NCBI GenBank assembly: GCA_036897095.1
Contig: JAYMSP010002768.1
Coordinates: forward strand, 1-22,561
Source of the DNA: Plantago elongata
Taxonomy: Eukaryota > Streptophyta > Magnoliopsida > Lamiales > Plantaginaceae
Length of the DNA: 22,561 nt
Direction: 5' to 3'
Shown here: positions 9,265 to 20,118 of the stretch, piece after piece
How positions within the stretch are numbered: the stretch's first letter is position 1
How the letters are laid out: the number at the start of each line of letters is the position of its first letter
Translations under genes and position numbers: made by a program
The notes under the pieces: generated by a model
Databases searched by the model: none
The model's input: only the letters and a program-made list of their open reading frames with translations
What the model was told of the DNA's origin: nothing

Positions 9265-12200
9265 ATGGCGAATGTCAACTCTAGGTTGATTCTACTAACG
9301 ATAATCATTGGAGTGTTTTCAATTTCAGCTTACGGCATTGATGATAAATGCTCAGCTTGTAACGCAATTGCTGTGAGTTGTATTCATCTCTGTTTCCCTT
9401 ATAAATCTCTTGATTTCGTGTTCAGTAGATTGAATTTCCGTTTTGTGATTTTCAGGAGGAGCTAGAGCGTGGATTGCAAAGTGTAAGTCTTGATCAGCTT
9501 TTTTTTTTTGGGTGCATTTTCATGTTACTAATTCAATTATCCAAGCACTGCTTTATTCGTTTTTGTATTTTGATTTATCTGAATCCAGTACTTGACTATA
9601 TAGACTATAGCCTATAGGTATACTTAATTTCATTTATGGTCATTGACTCATTGTTAATCTATTTGGAAGGAATTGGGTAAGTAGCTGAAGTGAACTGTTT
9701 GTTACTGCTAGGAACACCACTTTTTTATGTAAGGGAGGGTTAGGGTTGCGTAAATACAACCCGCACTACCTGGTAGATGTGGGGAGATTTGCATGCTTAG
9801 TAGGTGTTGTGGTAGTAGCTTGTGATTTTATGACCTCTTTATCTGCATTACTTGACTAAAATCGGAATTATTGTTTTGAATCTTGGCAAGAAACTAAGAA
9901 TAACGATGACTGCGACGAGATCTTAGCACTAAAGCTGAATTTAGTGATGGGTTGGGTTTGGGCCTATTGATGTAACTTGTAAGTTAGCTGTATGGTCTTT
10001 TATTGGCTTTGTGGGATATGCATTCTCTATTGTATTCCACCCCAATCCTGGAAATTTTGGATTCAAGTAGTTGCACTGCCAGTTATCGTCGGAGGATAAG
10101 GGAGGGGCAGAACCGTTTCTTGTAAATGTTATTCTGGATTAATTTTCTAAGTGATGGATTGTGTACCGTTAAATGATATGCCAAATTTGCGGAGGTATTG
10201 ACGTTTTGTTGATAATATCATGAATTTATGCCGTGCAGGAAAAACCTAGAAATCATGTGGACTTGAGGAACCGGCTGAACTCTAAAGGCCAGCGTGAAGG
10301 AAAGGTGATTGACTACAGGTATGATTTGACCATAATCACCATAGTGGTCTTTTATCGTAGATTCTTAGTCTGTTGGGTTATGAAATTTTTAATAAATTCA
10401 TGTAATTGATTTTGTGATTCATTGATATGCAAATACCGAATAAATTTCTATCAATGGATGGGTTAATGTAAGATAGTGCTTAAAATAGCTCTAAGTAATA
10501 GGATGGCTGTAATTTTTAGATGAAATTTATACCGTATCAATTTGTACTTTTACAGAGTCAGTGACTTGAGAGTCGTTGAACTCCTGGATGGCCTATGTGA
10601 AAAGATGCAGGAGTATACTCTTGAGAAGGTAGCTTATCTTTTCCCAGTCCTTTAAAGATGATACCTAGTCTTTCCAAGTCATCCAAATTGAAAATGCTAT
10701 AAGAAGAGCTGAGAATTTGGGCATGCCATCATCTTTTCTTTTTCGGTTTTAAAGTACAATTGATGACTTAAAATTGTAAACAGCACCAAAATATAATTAT
10801 ATTTTGTCATACATCAGATCAAACAAATCATATTTTGGTTATCTAATGTTTTTTGCTATCTTGGCAGCAAGATTCTGGCAGACAAGTATGGACCAAAGTG
10901 ATCAACTGGGACAGCCTAAAAACTAGTGAGTCACATTCTTTCTTCAATCTATCTCTTCATTAAAACTATGCCAAGTCATGTTACCTTTACATGAATTCCA
11001 TAATGATTCTCTTTTCTGTAAGCTTGTTAATTGTTATGGTATGTTCTGAATGGTAGCTAATATCTTGGTTACACTTATGAGCCAATGTTTGGTTTTTTAT
11101 TCAAAGAACAAAGCAGAATCAGATGCTAATTTTTTCCACCAGATATTCTGGCAATAGAAATTCAATTATTTGATATGGTGTGGTGTGAGGATCTCAAAAG
11201 TTTCATGGTGTATACATGAATCTTGTGCTAATGAAATGCTCAACTTTTCCACGAAGGCTCATTGCAGACTTGGAACGCAAGTGTTATTCGTCTAATATTA
11301 TGTTGTGTCACCCCAGCTAAAATTATCACACTTTTTTCCCCTGATAAGATGCATTAAATGTGCATGATGTGGTGATTAGTGGGACAGTTTCACGAAAATG
11401 CGCCTACACATATACTTGGGGACAAATTCACAAAGTTCAGCTGTAGATGTTTTAAATAGACATGTGCCAAGATTCTGAAAGCTGTAGGAATTACTACGAG
11501 GGTATTGGGTAATTATTTGTAAATCATGTAAAAGTTACTGCAGGAACTGTAATTATTTGCTAAAACGGACATAATTTTGTGGTTCTCCTGTGCCACATGA
11601 TTTATTTCGTTCATTCATTCGTGTGAGTGCCTCGTTTGGCTAAATTAATCGTAGACTATGGGGTAGCTCTGTCTCATTTAGTGGCTTATGCAAATTTGGG
11701 TGATTTCGTGGTGAGCTCCAATAGAATGAATGATCGGATTATTGAAGCATATGATTCTCACTTTCTTCCCTTATTCCTGGAAAGTGGAAATATTAAATTC
11801 TATTAATGTCCTGTTCATGTACATCATTTTATAGATAAACAAGAAGCTCGAGCATATTCCAAAGACATCTCAAGTTTCTGTGGAAGGTAAGACACAGATT
11901 AGCTTGTCTGGAACTCATGAGTGTGATTGATTCCTTAAAAAAATTCCTTTGTTTACAGAAAACTGAATTAGCGCTCCAATTTTTTCGTATGAATAGGTTA
12001 CTTGAGGAAACCGAAGATGAGGTGAATTCTTATCCCCACAGTTTGGCTAATGTTCTGCTTTCAGAAGATTTCTAACATTTATCTTATTCTGAAACCAGCT
12101 AGCGGAGTCAATAAAGAAAGGCTCAGTTAAAGTAGGAGAAGTAAGCAAGGTTTTATGCAAAGAACTTGGCAGATATTGTAGCCAAACAAGGTAATTGACA

Positions 12201-12341
12201 TGTAATTAGTTGTTTCTCTTTCAATGTAAATTTTAGCTTATAAGAAATTCCTTTCTCCAATGTTCTCTATCATGCAGTAATGATACTACATCAGGCGATG
12301 ATGAGGAAACCAGTGATGATGATGATGATCATGAACTCTGA
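9265..12341 (+). CDS. canopy/MSAP-type saposin-like ER-lumenal protein (DUF3456), nine exons
   Basis: Exons: 9265-9372, 9456-9482, 10239-10318, 10556-10628, 10868-10925, 11835-11886, 11997-12021, 12099-12190, 12278-12341. All introns are GT-AG, the phases agree at every junction, and the sum is 579 nt (192 residues plus TGA). Residues 1-24 are a signal peptide with a hydrophobic core (LILLTIIIGVFSIS). The mature domain has KCSAC (C29, C32), C86, C131, C161 and C168: six cysteines, as in the saposin-like fold of canopy proteins. VIDYRVSDLRVVELLDGLC is a typical block. An acidic tail with five Asp ends in DHEL, an ER-retrieval-like terminus. The plant relative I recall is the MIR-interacting MSAP/TLR4-regulator protein family (for example At1g42480). 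The likely role is chaperone-like work on secretory clients in the ER; this is inferred from animal CNPY proteins. One NDT glycosylation sequon is at N173. Two ERSE sites upstream suggest induction by ER stress. Confidence 0.9.
9727..9800 (+). mobile_element. SINE-like 3' remnant inside intron 2 of the canopy gene
   Basis: The stretch with gggagggttagggttgcgta, followed by aaatacaacccgcactacc and gtagatgtggggagatttgc, resembles the conserved 3' segment of plant Au/TS-type SINEs (roughly GGTAAGGCTGCGTAC, then a pyrimidine-rich run, then GGGAGCCTTGTGCA). The match is from memory and imperfect. No polymerase III A/B boxes or target duplications were located, so only a fragment is claimed. Confidence 0.35.
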
Positions 12342-13473
12342 TCCTGCCCGAATGACTAGTTAAAAGATAGTGTTAAGATAAACAAACCAACACGCTCCCG
12401 AAGATGAGGAATCTAAATTTACTCTTACCCCCTTGTTTAGTTTTGTTTCTGGGAGAAAGGTAGATGATGTCATCAAGATTGTATTCATTGAAACAGAGAA
12501 ACATCTTTGTAGACTACTAGACTACATACAAAATGAAAATTTTCATTCAAATATGGCCAAAGAAATGTTCACACTCGGCACTCACTCCACACATGTTGCT
12601 ATTGTAGCCACTTTGAAAATGTACTACCCATATGGTCTCAATATGATAAGATATTCGTGTTATCGTGTACTTGGCAATAAACATGGATATTTTAAAGGAG
12701 GAGATTTCCATTTTCTAGAGAATCCTTCAAAAGACTTGTCCTATGGTCATTTTCTTGATGCATAATTCATGGTGTCTTTTTCAATGAATCAAGCGACAGA
12801 AACAAAACAGGTAGAATGCAGTCAATAGCAAGCAAACAAACTTACATCTGCAGTATGATCAATGATGACATCTTTGATCAAGCATTTAGGATCCATTTTG
12901 ACAAATGCAGCTCCTGCTCAAGCCTTTTACGAAACTCCTAAATTTACAAAACATCGACCAAATCACTACTGTACTTGCCTTTAAACATCAAAGAAAGATC
13001 ATTAACATTCAAGAATAAAATTCAATGGACTTGTTTGTTTCCATCATTACGTACTTTCAACCTCATATATTTAACTATAAAGCAAGATAGATCATAAGAC
13101 ATATCATTTTAGATACGGAGGAGTATTATTAAACAGAAGTAAATAAAACTGAAGTGAGATAGAAATAGGTTCACAGAGGAAGTATTATGAAAAACCAGGA
13201 GATGGTAAATCTTGAGCGAGCCAGGAATAATCACTCTCGTCAATAGCCATTACTGGTTAGTTATCTGAGCTATGTAATGTGAATACAAATTAGTAATGAG
13301 TGATTTCTAGTAAGCTTCATGTAGAAGAGCTAGAGTTAATTTATCCAATTAAGACAACATTCAACTCCAATATACACTAGTGGAAAGTTGAAAAAGAATT
13401 ACACAAACATCTTAATGTGAAACATTGAAGAGAAAAGACTCATCATCAATGGCTCATACGCTTTCTTCCTCAT
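12342..13473. other. convergent intergenic region, with an unexplained 110-codon ORF
   Basis: This lies between the end of the canopy-type gene and the end of the PP2C gene, which point at each other. The plus strand has an open frame at 12433-12765 (110 codons, MFSFVSGRKVDDVIKIVF start) that I do not recognise. It contains AATAAA at 12677-12682, so it may simply be canopy 3' UTR. On the minus strand, 12853-12940 has acceptor- and donor-like borders around a frame reading EFRKRLEQELHLSKWILNA then stop; function unknown. Two fragments resembling Stowaway ends (atacggaggagtatta near 13113, cacagaggaagtatta near 13172) are too short to define elements. Confidence 0.35.
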
Positions 13474-16196
13474 TTAAAACAAGTTCCCATCCAGGGCGCC
13501 TTTTAGAAGATTCAACCCTTCAGCCGATATACTCCTCCGAACCCGACCAGGTGCTATTTCTATTCTGGGAGGAGGATCCGGTGAGAAACAGATCACTACC
13601 ACTGTCAGATTATCACATGTATTGCGCTTCAGTGCTTCTCTAACCAGTTCTTTCGAGCACCTCTCGGGATCATTATGTAACATTAGCTCTTTCCTGGCCA
13701 TTGTGACAGCACATTGGCTGCTCATAACATCCCATAGACCGTCACACCCCAGGATAAGGAACTCATCGTCCTCTGTCAACACTGTTTCCTGTAATTCAGG
13801 CTCTGCGCTTAGTGGACAAGCCGAGCCTTTTGGGCCCTTCATGTGCCAGTCACCAAGGGCACGTGATACGGATAGTTGGCCATTGAGGTAGCCATCATAT
13901 ATAGCTCCTCCAAGCTTTTCAATTCTCAATTTTTCGGATGTATAATTAGGTTTGTGATCTTTTGACATTTCAACAGCTCTACCTCGTTTCCCCAGGACAG
14001 CACGACAGTCCCCAGCATTGGCAACTATCATTGTTCTGCACAGAGAAAACACAAGTACAAAATTTATTTACAGCAATAAACATAAATTGTCTAATATGTT
14101 TATTTAGTTCCCCACATGAATATTGGGGCCCTGGATATATAAGCCAATACTCACTCGGGTGATGTTATGAAGCAGCATATACAATTATTTAAAAAGGAAA
14201 AAATGTAGCTCCATTACCTTCCAGCCACCAATGCAGTCAATGCTGTGGTGCCAGAAGATATATCAAGTGAACTGTCATCACAAAATGCATAATCAGCTTT
14301 AAGAAATGCACTCTTGATTGCCTTTTCCAAACAACCAGGGAAAAAGGAGTCCTCAGCAATAAAGTTGAGAATATTATTCCTAATGAACGATGCTGCATCA
14401 ATACCACCATGCCCGTCAAATACCTGCCCAGGAGAAAAGATTAATTAAAGAGTAGGCTATGAAACCCAAAGACTTATAATTACTGCTAGCATCTCATTTC
14501 ATAAACATAAACACGGTATTCTCAAGAACAACACTCAGATATCACTTTTAATAAGTTCTCCATCACCTACCCAATTTTGGTTCACTGTTGTTGATTAAAC
14601 ACAAAGACAGGATCACTTAGTCAATACTCTAAGAGTACAGCAACACTACACCCTCTAATGTGACCGCTGCAACACATCTTGTATGCCAAACACTATCCCT
14701 TAGTTTGTCACCCAAAAAACGTACATCAACATAACATTAGCAGTTTACACACTCTTTCTTAAGGATGTTGTTCGGCCAACTCAGGTTTTAAAGAAAAGGC
14801 TAGAACATAAAGTACAACACAAATTAAAAAAAGTACTCTGATGTGAAGGAAATCATGTTGCCATCAAATTGTGCAGAGACCAAATCAATAGTTTCATGAA
14901 TCAGTAAACATGAAATAACGTCATACACACCCCGTAAAAAGCTCCAGGCGCAGGGAAACCCGCTGCTTCACCAAAATGCCGAGGCAGGTTATCGATGCAA
15001 ATATGTTCATCTTCCATATACTGCTTAGGTCCTTTTTCAGCACAGCTTCCAGACCTGAAAATCGGTAGGAAGTTTGATTTGACCTCTGCTGGTGATATTA
15101 TCGCTCGAAGTGTATAGTCCTAGCATCACAAGAAGATGAAGAAAAAATATTAATAATAGATAATAAAAGGAAAGGTAGAGAGCATCAGATAACCAGAAAC
15201 AAATCAAAGTCTAGAAAATAATATCAGCATCTAAGACAATGTGTGAACAACAAAGCTCATCTCCTTGATAAACTATTCCTCAACTAACACAGTTAATTTA
15301 AGGCAGAAAACACAATAACAAGGTGCAGCCATGCATTCCTTGAGCAGTTAGGTGTGGACAATGAATACACCTTCCTGCGGTTATGACATTTCTTGCTTAG
15401 CAGAGTGTGCAAAAGTGTGATATATCTAAACTGGCTACCTAAGTAGCCACATACTCTGCAATTCACCCAAAACACCAAATCCAGCCATTGCACATGAGGT
15501 CCTGCGGAAAAAATCTACTGCTTTGAAGAGTTTCTTTGGGTTCAATGAATAATTAGACAAAAATTCCCGACAAAAGTAAGTTTTTCAGGAAAAATAGAGG
15601 TTCAGCGCTACAATAACTTGTTCAGCTGGTGGTCTATGTTGGTTGAGGGTGTAAAGCCGGTTTACAGCCTTTTTAAAAGATTGCAAAGGTAGGTATCCAA
15701 GTAATATTACAATATCCACTACGATAACTAAGATGTAGAATCTCGCAAATAAATAACTGGCCCACACTATCTTTCGCAAATCAACACTCTTACTAAAACA
15801 AACCCGGCATTAAAAAAGGCAAAAGTATATGCTATTGTAATCACTCACGTCATGGCATTACGCGGCAATACTGATAAAATGAAAATTTCAAATATCGTAC
15901 ATCAACTATATGATCCTAATGTTAACAAGCAAACGCACACAACTGAAGCATTAGACCACATACACTAATTTACTCACAAATTCTGTTGGAGAGACCAATG
16001 CAGCGGAGCTGATAGAATGCCTCACGACAGAAAGATGCCGAGGCGGCTTCGCATTCGACACCTGCTTCCCCTCATCAGAATTTTCCGACTTCTCATCCCT
16101 CGAATCCGAAACTTGAGACCCATTATTATTATTATCCTCATTATACCCAACTTCTACCCCAGTAAACGGCATTGACAAATCGGTACACCCAGCCAT
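13474..16196 (-). CDS. protein phosphatase 2C (PPM family, plant group G-like), four exons
   Basis: Exons on the minus strand: 16196-15978, 15119-14931, 14423-14218, 14035-13474. Junctions are GT-AG, phases agree, and the total is 1176 nt (391 residues plus stop). It is a Mn/Mg-dependent Ser/Thr phosphatase. Residues 1-73 form a Ser/Asn/Glu-rich, probably disordered N-terminus. The catalytic motifs are MEDEH (108-112), VFDGHGG (137-143), SSGTTA (192-197), [10 protein letters not shown] (210-219), LSVSRALGD (259-267), LGCDGLWDV (300-308) and CDNLTVVVI (345-353). The metal ligands D110, D139, D303 and D346 are all present, so it should be active. The C-terminal [19 protein letters not shown] tail and overall layout resemble Arabidopsis group G enzymes (PP2C27/PP2CG1, PP2C49), which act in salt and ABA responses; the group assignment is from memory. 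A leader intron is possible: a minus-strand donor ggtaaaga near 16567, with candidate acceptors at about 16210-16225. Confidence 0.92.
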
Positions 16197-16800
16197 AATC
16201 TCCAGAACATTAACCTTAACCTATTCTCTCCAACAACACAAACTATAGATGTCTAAATCCAATAAAACACCTCCAGAAGGATGACCACAACAAACCCTGA
16301 TCTCAAATAACTTAAAATCGTTCTCGAATCAGAAAAGTCCTTAACTTGCTCAACTAGAAGACGGGAAAATAACAAAAATAACAGAAAACAAATAAGCCAC
16401 TTGAAATCATCCAAACATCCAACAATCCTCCAATCACCCAAATTCCAACCTACCAACCAGATCAGAACCCAAATTGGCCAACAAAACAGAATTGCGCTTA
16501 ATTAACTATCGGATCAAAATTCCGGCTCAAAAACGAGACTACAGGAATAAAAATCCAATCTTTACCAACAAATACAACAAAAAAACGAAAAGGAAAGACG
16601 AAACAGAGCCTAATTCGGATTGATAAACAAGAAGATAGAACGATAGGTAGCTAAGAAATGGAAATGGTAATCTTGATTGGTATTATCCAACAAACAAGAG
16701 ATATGAACGGATTGAGAGAAATCGAAGAGAAAGGAGAAATATGAAAAGAAATGGTGTTGAGTTCAGAAATGGGAAAAATAGAAAGTACATTGTTAAATTC
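16197..16800 (-). other. 5' leader and proximal promoter zone of the PP2C gene
   Basis: No gene is supported here. Read on the minus strand it has a pyrimidine-rich leader-like stretch (about 16580-16690) and a possible leader intron from about 16567 to 16215. Open frames at 16253-16456 and 16651-16893 encode hydrophobic, low-complexity peptides that look like chance products of pyrimidine-rich DNA. Confidence 0.4.
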
Positions 16801-16894
16801 AATGCGGTTTGGTTTACCGGCTAAGCAGGTGGCGATAGGTATACGTATCGAGGTCTGATTGGTTGGTGTGTAAGATTGGAACTGCAAATGCATC

Positions 16895-16905
16895 CCGACC
16901 GTCGG
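16895..16905. promoter_or_regulatory. palindromic DRE/CRT core pair upstream of the PP2C gene
   Basis: CCGACCGTCGG holds a CCGAC core on each strand, sharing the central base. DREB/CBF factors bind CCGAC, best when preceded by A or G; here the preceding bases are C and T, so affinity may be modest. It lies about 700 bases before the PP2C ATG, and 100 bases closer to the ATG than the DRE/ABRE overlap at 17011. Confidence 0.4.
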
Positions 16906-17009
16906 ATTAGGTGCGTGAAGGGGATGGACGGTGGAGATGGTTGTCGCTTGCGGTTTTTGGAGGGGTAGGTTCGATTGTGGCGGTTAAAGATAGGTAGCAT
17001 AGGATTCTT

Positions 17010-17019
17010 GCCGACGTGG
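17010..17019. promoter_or_regulatory. overlapping DRE and ABRE-like cores
   Basis: GCCGACGTGG: GCCGAC fits the full DRE consensus RCCGAC, and ACGTGG is an ABRE-like ACGT core read on either strand (CCACGT). They share two bases. The position is about 815 bases before the PP2C start codon on the minus strand. It fits drought, salt or ABA control, as known for PP2CG1-type genes, but is only a motif match. Confidence 0.4.
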
Positions 17020-17208
17020 TGTTAAATGATTGGAGTAGGTTTCCGCCTAAAGGTAAAACACTTAACTTTTTCTTCTTTTCACAAATTTCCAGGCTAGATA
17101 TTTTGTTGGGAAACTGGATCATTATGTTTGGTATTTATATATATGTATGATAACAGGATTAACATCATACGTTAATATTTAATCGATTGCATGTGTATTG
17201 TTTAATAA

Positions 17209-17228
17209 GTGTGTGTGTGTGTGTGTGT
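17209..17228. repeat. GT dinucleotide microsatellite, about 10 units
   Basis: An uninterrupted (GT)10 run following tttaataa. A simple repeat, probably length-polymorphic. Confidence 0.95.
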
Positions 17229-17587
17229 TTAGAATTTGAATATGGGCGTGGCACTTGCTAATATAGTCCTTGTGTCAGCTCAATGTCTTAGGTAGTAATC
17301 GGCTGCTTGTTCATTTTTGGGTGGTGAAAGGTCTTGTAGTTCAATATTAATGTTCACCCCATGTCTCATATAAATGATGAACACAAAACTCATTTTGTAT
17401 TATAGTTCGATGAATAATTGTTAAAACTAAAAATTGGAAGTTTTGTTTGGGACACCAAAAATGATAAATATGAAAACTTATTCTCATTATATATTAGTGT
17501 TTCCTTTCTTTAAATTGAACACATATGAATTAGTTTATATTTAAGTAGTTTAAATTTAATAATTTATTATAATTCATGGAACCTCTT

Positions 17588-18931
17588 GCTCTGATACTAC
17601 TTGTTGGTCAAGATAACGATAAAGAAAAAGACTAGAGGGGAGGTGAATTGTCTTTTCAAACTTTCATCGACAAACAGTCTTTCTCGTTAACCTCCAGGTT
17701 TCTGATACTTAGAATCAGACAGCAGGATACTTTAAGCGACAGGTAAATGTAAATGTGCTTTACTAATCCACTTCGACCTTTTTGAGATCTGAAATTCACT
17801 AAAATAGATAGTTGAGTTCTCCTTACAATGTATCATATTCTAAGATCCCTACAAACAAATGGTTCCCAACCAAATGTTCCCCCTGAGTTATTCCCCAACT
17901 TTTAAAGCCAAGTACTTCATGCACTCAAGATAACCTTGGAGTTTTTCATTGATTTCCCAAACCAAGTACTTCATGTACTCCACGCCTTGATAGTGTTGGT
18001 TATATGATTGTTGTCATGCTTCTCTTAAATAATTTTTCAGTTATTTATCCAGAGAGCTTGAAGAGATTACACTACTTAATATACTTGTTCAGTATATGGT
18101 AGGTTTCTCCTCTCTGATCATGTTGATATCCGTTCTAGAAAATGAACTTCAGAAAGTGTGTTTGAGTGTTCAACTCTTTCACAAATAATCAAACTCTTGT
18201 TAAGGTTCGGGATACTTAGAACTACTAGTGATTCTTCGAGTTGTATAGTCGCAACTGTGAGCTTGGAGAATTGTAGTATGAATGTTTGAGAGAATACTTG
18301 CTTGATATGAAAGTATGAGCATATATAGTTCTTGTGTTTCTCGGCTTCTAAGTGGTGATATTTATAGATGAATTTGAGAGTAGTTTGAATAGTATCCGTT
18401 AGACCTTCTCAAAATTCAATCCGTTGATATATTGAAATAAGTATTCAGAAGTCACATTCTCATACTTCAGAGAGGACTAAGCCTGATCGACTTTTCAGTC
18501 GGTGTAATTAATACACTGTACTATTTCTTGTCATGTAGTCTCAACGGACACATGAGGCTTACTGAAAGCTAGCATGCTCATTGACTTAAAGATGTCATAT
18601 ATTAAGAGACATGTAACGTGCCAAATGAAATATACAATATTATTTCTGAACATAGTCTATCTGAGGAGACTAGTCCTTATGTCTTCATCAAACTTGTGAA
18701 ATCTTTAGTCTTCAAATCTTCGATTAAACTCCATTGCTATGATCCTTCTTCATGGCCTTCTCAAAATATAAAATTACATTCAGAGACCTAATAATCCTAT
18801 ACAAGTTTAACTAGACTAACATACTAAGTGATTTCCTCTTTTACAATGTTAAAATGAACTAAGAATACTAGCATGTACTAAAGATAATTTACATGGTGAT
18901 TGATGAAAAATACTAACATATATTCCTAACA
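17588..18931 (-). mobile_element. Copia-type LTR with primer-binding site, minus-oriented, rest of element missing
   Basis: The minus-strand reading ends ...GACCAACA, then AG, then TAGTATCAGAGC (about 17599-17588), one base from the initiator-Met tRNA primer site TGGTATCAGAGC used by Copia/SIRE-like elements. The putative LTR spans 18931-17602 (about 1.33 kb) and begins TGTTAGGAATATATG, giving TG...CA ends with inverted TGTTRG/CYAACA tips. A minus-strand TATA (ctataaatatcacc, 18367-18354) sits well inside it. Internal DNA appears to stop soon after the primer site (AT-rich unrelated DNA before about 17575). No gag or pol frame is present, so this is a truncated remnant. A short direct repeat (ccaagtacttcatg, near 17909 and 17962) lies inside. 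Confidence 0.6.
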
Positions 18932-19569
18932 AAGTTTGCACATCCCAACCATATTATTCAAGTCGTCTTTAGTAAAAATTAAAAATCTCTCCTGATCAAC
19001 ATCATAAAAAAACCTCGTCGAATCCAAAACATTCAATCGAAACTTTGAAACTGCAATTTCCAACAAATCAGAAAAGTTAAAACCATATCCAATACCAAAA
19101 GATGACTGAGACCATTATAGGTTAACGAAACCATGAAATACATGCTTCTGGTACTAAGATGAAGCAAAATCGAAAGAAAAATCTCAGATAATACTAAACA
19201 AACGAGAGAAGAAAAGGTGATGGTGAAATGTGCGTACGTACGGAATTATAATTTGTGTGAGCTATAAGCAAATGGGAAAACAACAAGGGGTATTTTGAGA
19301 AAGTCAACAAGAAAAATTAGGGCTAAAATTAGATTGATCATAAGTGTAATTATTTTGTTAAGCGGGTTTTAAATGTAAGACCATTATGCAAAGTGACCCT
19401 TTTATGTACTTTTCCTTTGAAATATATCTAACATGTTGAGTACAAATGATACCACAAAGTAATGTTATTTTTGAGAACGAATGATACTACAAATGTTAAT
19501 ATGCGGTGTCATCGTCAACCAAATTTGAGAAACCAGATATTTTACCGGGTAGCTAATTGTAGTTAGATT
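18932..19569. other. intergenic DNA without a recognised gene
   Basis: AT-rich, with no long frames and no obvious transposon ends. A degenerate tandem pair, tacaaatgataccacaaagt (from 19441) and cgaatgatactacaaatgtt (from about 19478), is the only structure noticed. Confidence 0.5.
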
Positions 19570-19570
19570 G

Positions 19571-20056
19571 TCCACTCTGAACAGTTGTGGAGCACTCGCA
19601 GTTGATCCACAACTCAATCGGTTGCTCCGCAACCAATTGAGTTTTTATTTTGGGGCTGGGCCTATGTGGACCCAACCCCTTTTTAATTTACTTTTAATAT
19701 ATTTGCTTATTATTAAAATTAATAAAATATAAAATCTATACCGTCATTTATATTTTTTTGAGACCTACAAAATGAGATCGATGACGATATATTTTCTTAT
19801 ACATTAAATTTCACCCTTTATTCGTATACGTTTATTTTTTGTACTATTACACTATTCTACTCGTATTTTCAATAAAAACGTCTCTTTTCGCTGCAAATTT
19901 TCAATATTCAAATTAATATCTATAAAAAAATAAAAAATATAAAAATACCCACGACCACCCTCCACGACCGATACCATAGTGCAAAAATTGATCGTGAGGT
20001 GCGATTGTGAAGCAACCAATTGCCCTCGACCACTCCACAAATACTACAGTGGATGG
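19571..20056. mobile_element. hairpin-rich MITE-like element, about 490 bp
   Basis: The left end, ccactctgaacagttgtgg, and the reverse complement of the right end, ccactgtagtatttgtggag, share an imperfect terminal inverted repeat of about 27 bases (CCACT...TTGTGGAG). The motif gcaaccaatt occurs near both ends. The left part contains two strong hairpins (separate entry). The centre is AT-rich with no transposase frame. Target duplications are not clear (TTA-like bases flank both sides), so the superfamily is undecided. Confidence 0.45.
19613..19679. repeat. two consecutive strong hairpins
   Basis: Hairpin 1 (19613-19641): arms ctcaatcggttgc and gcaaccaattgag, 12 of 13 paired, loop tcc. Hairpin 2 (19652-19679): arms ggggctggg and cccaacccc with one internal mismatch, loop of about ten bases. 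They lie just inside the left terminal repeat of the MITE-like element. Confidence 0.8.
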
Positions 20057-20118
20057 TGTTAACTAGCTTGTAGTACCAGTAACATATATGAGAATTAATT
20101 TCCATAATAATTATTATA

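Noticed and set aside
9736-9750. Interstitial telomere repeat (agggttagggtt)
   Set aside because: Only about one and a half TTTAGGG-like units; better explained by the SINE-like fragment.
13113-13190. Stowaway insertion in the convergent intergenic region
   Set aside because: Two short end-like motifs point the same way and no matching left terminus was found.
13425-14162. Plus-strand open frames across the PP2C exon
   Set aside because: They are antisense shadows of the PP2C last exon, whose motifs and splice phases are unambiguous.
16253-16893. Hydrophobic minus-strand ORFs upstream of the PP2C ATG
   Set aside because: They lie in pyrimidine-rich leader/intron DNA, which gives Leu/Phe/Ser-rich chance frames.
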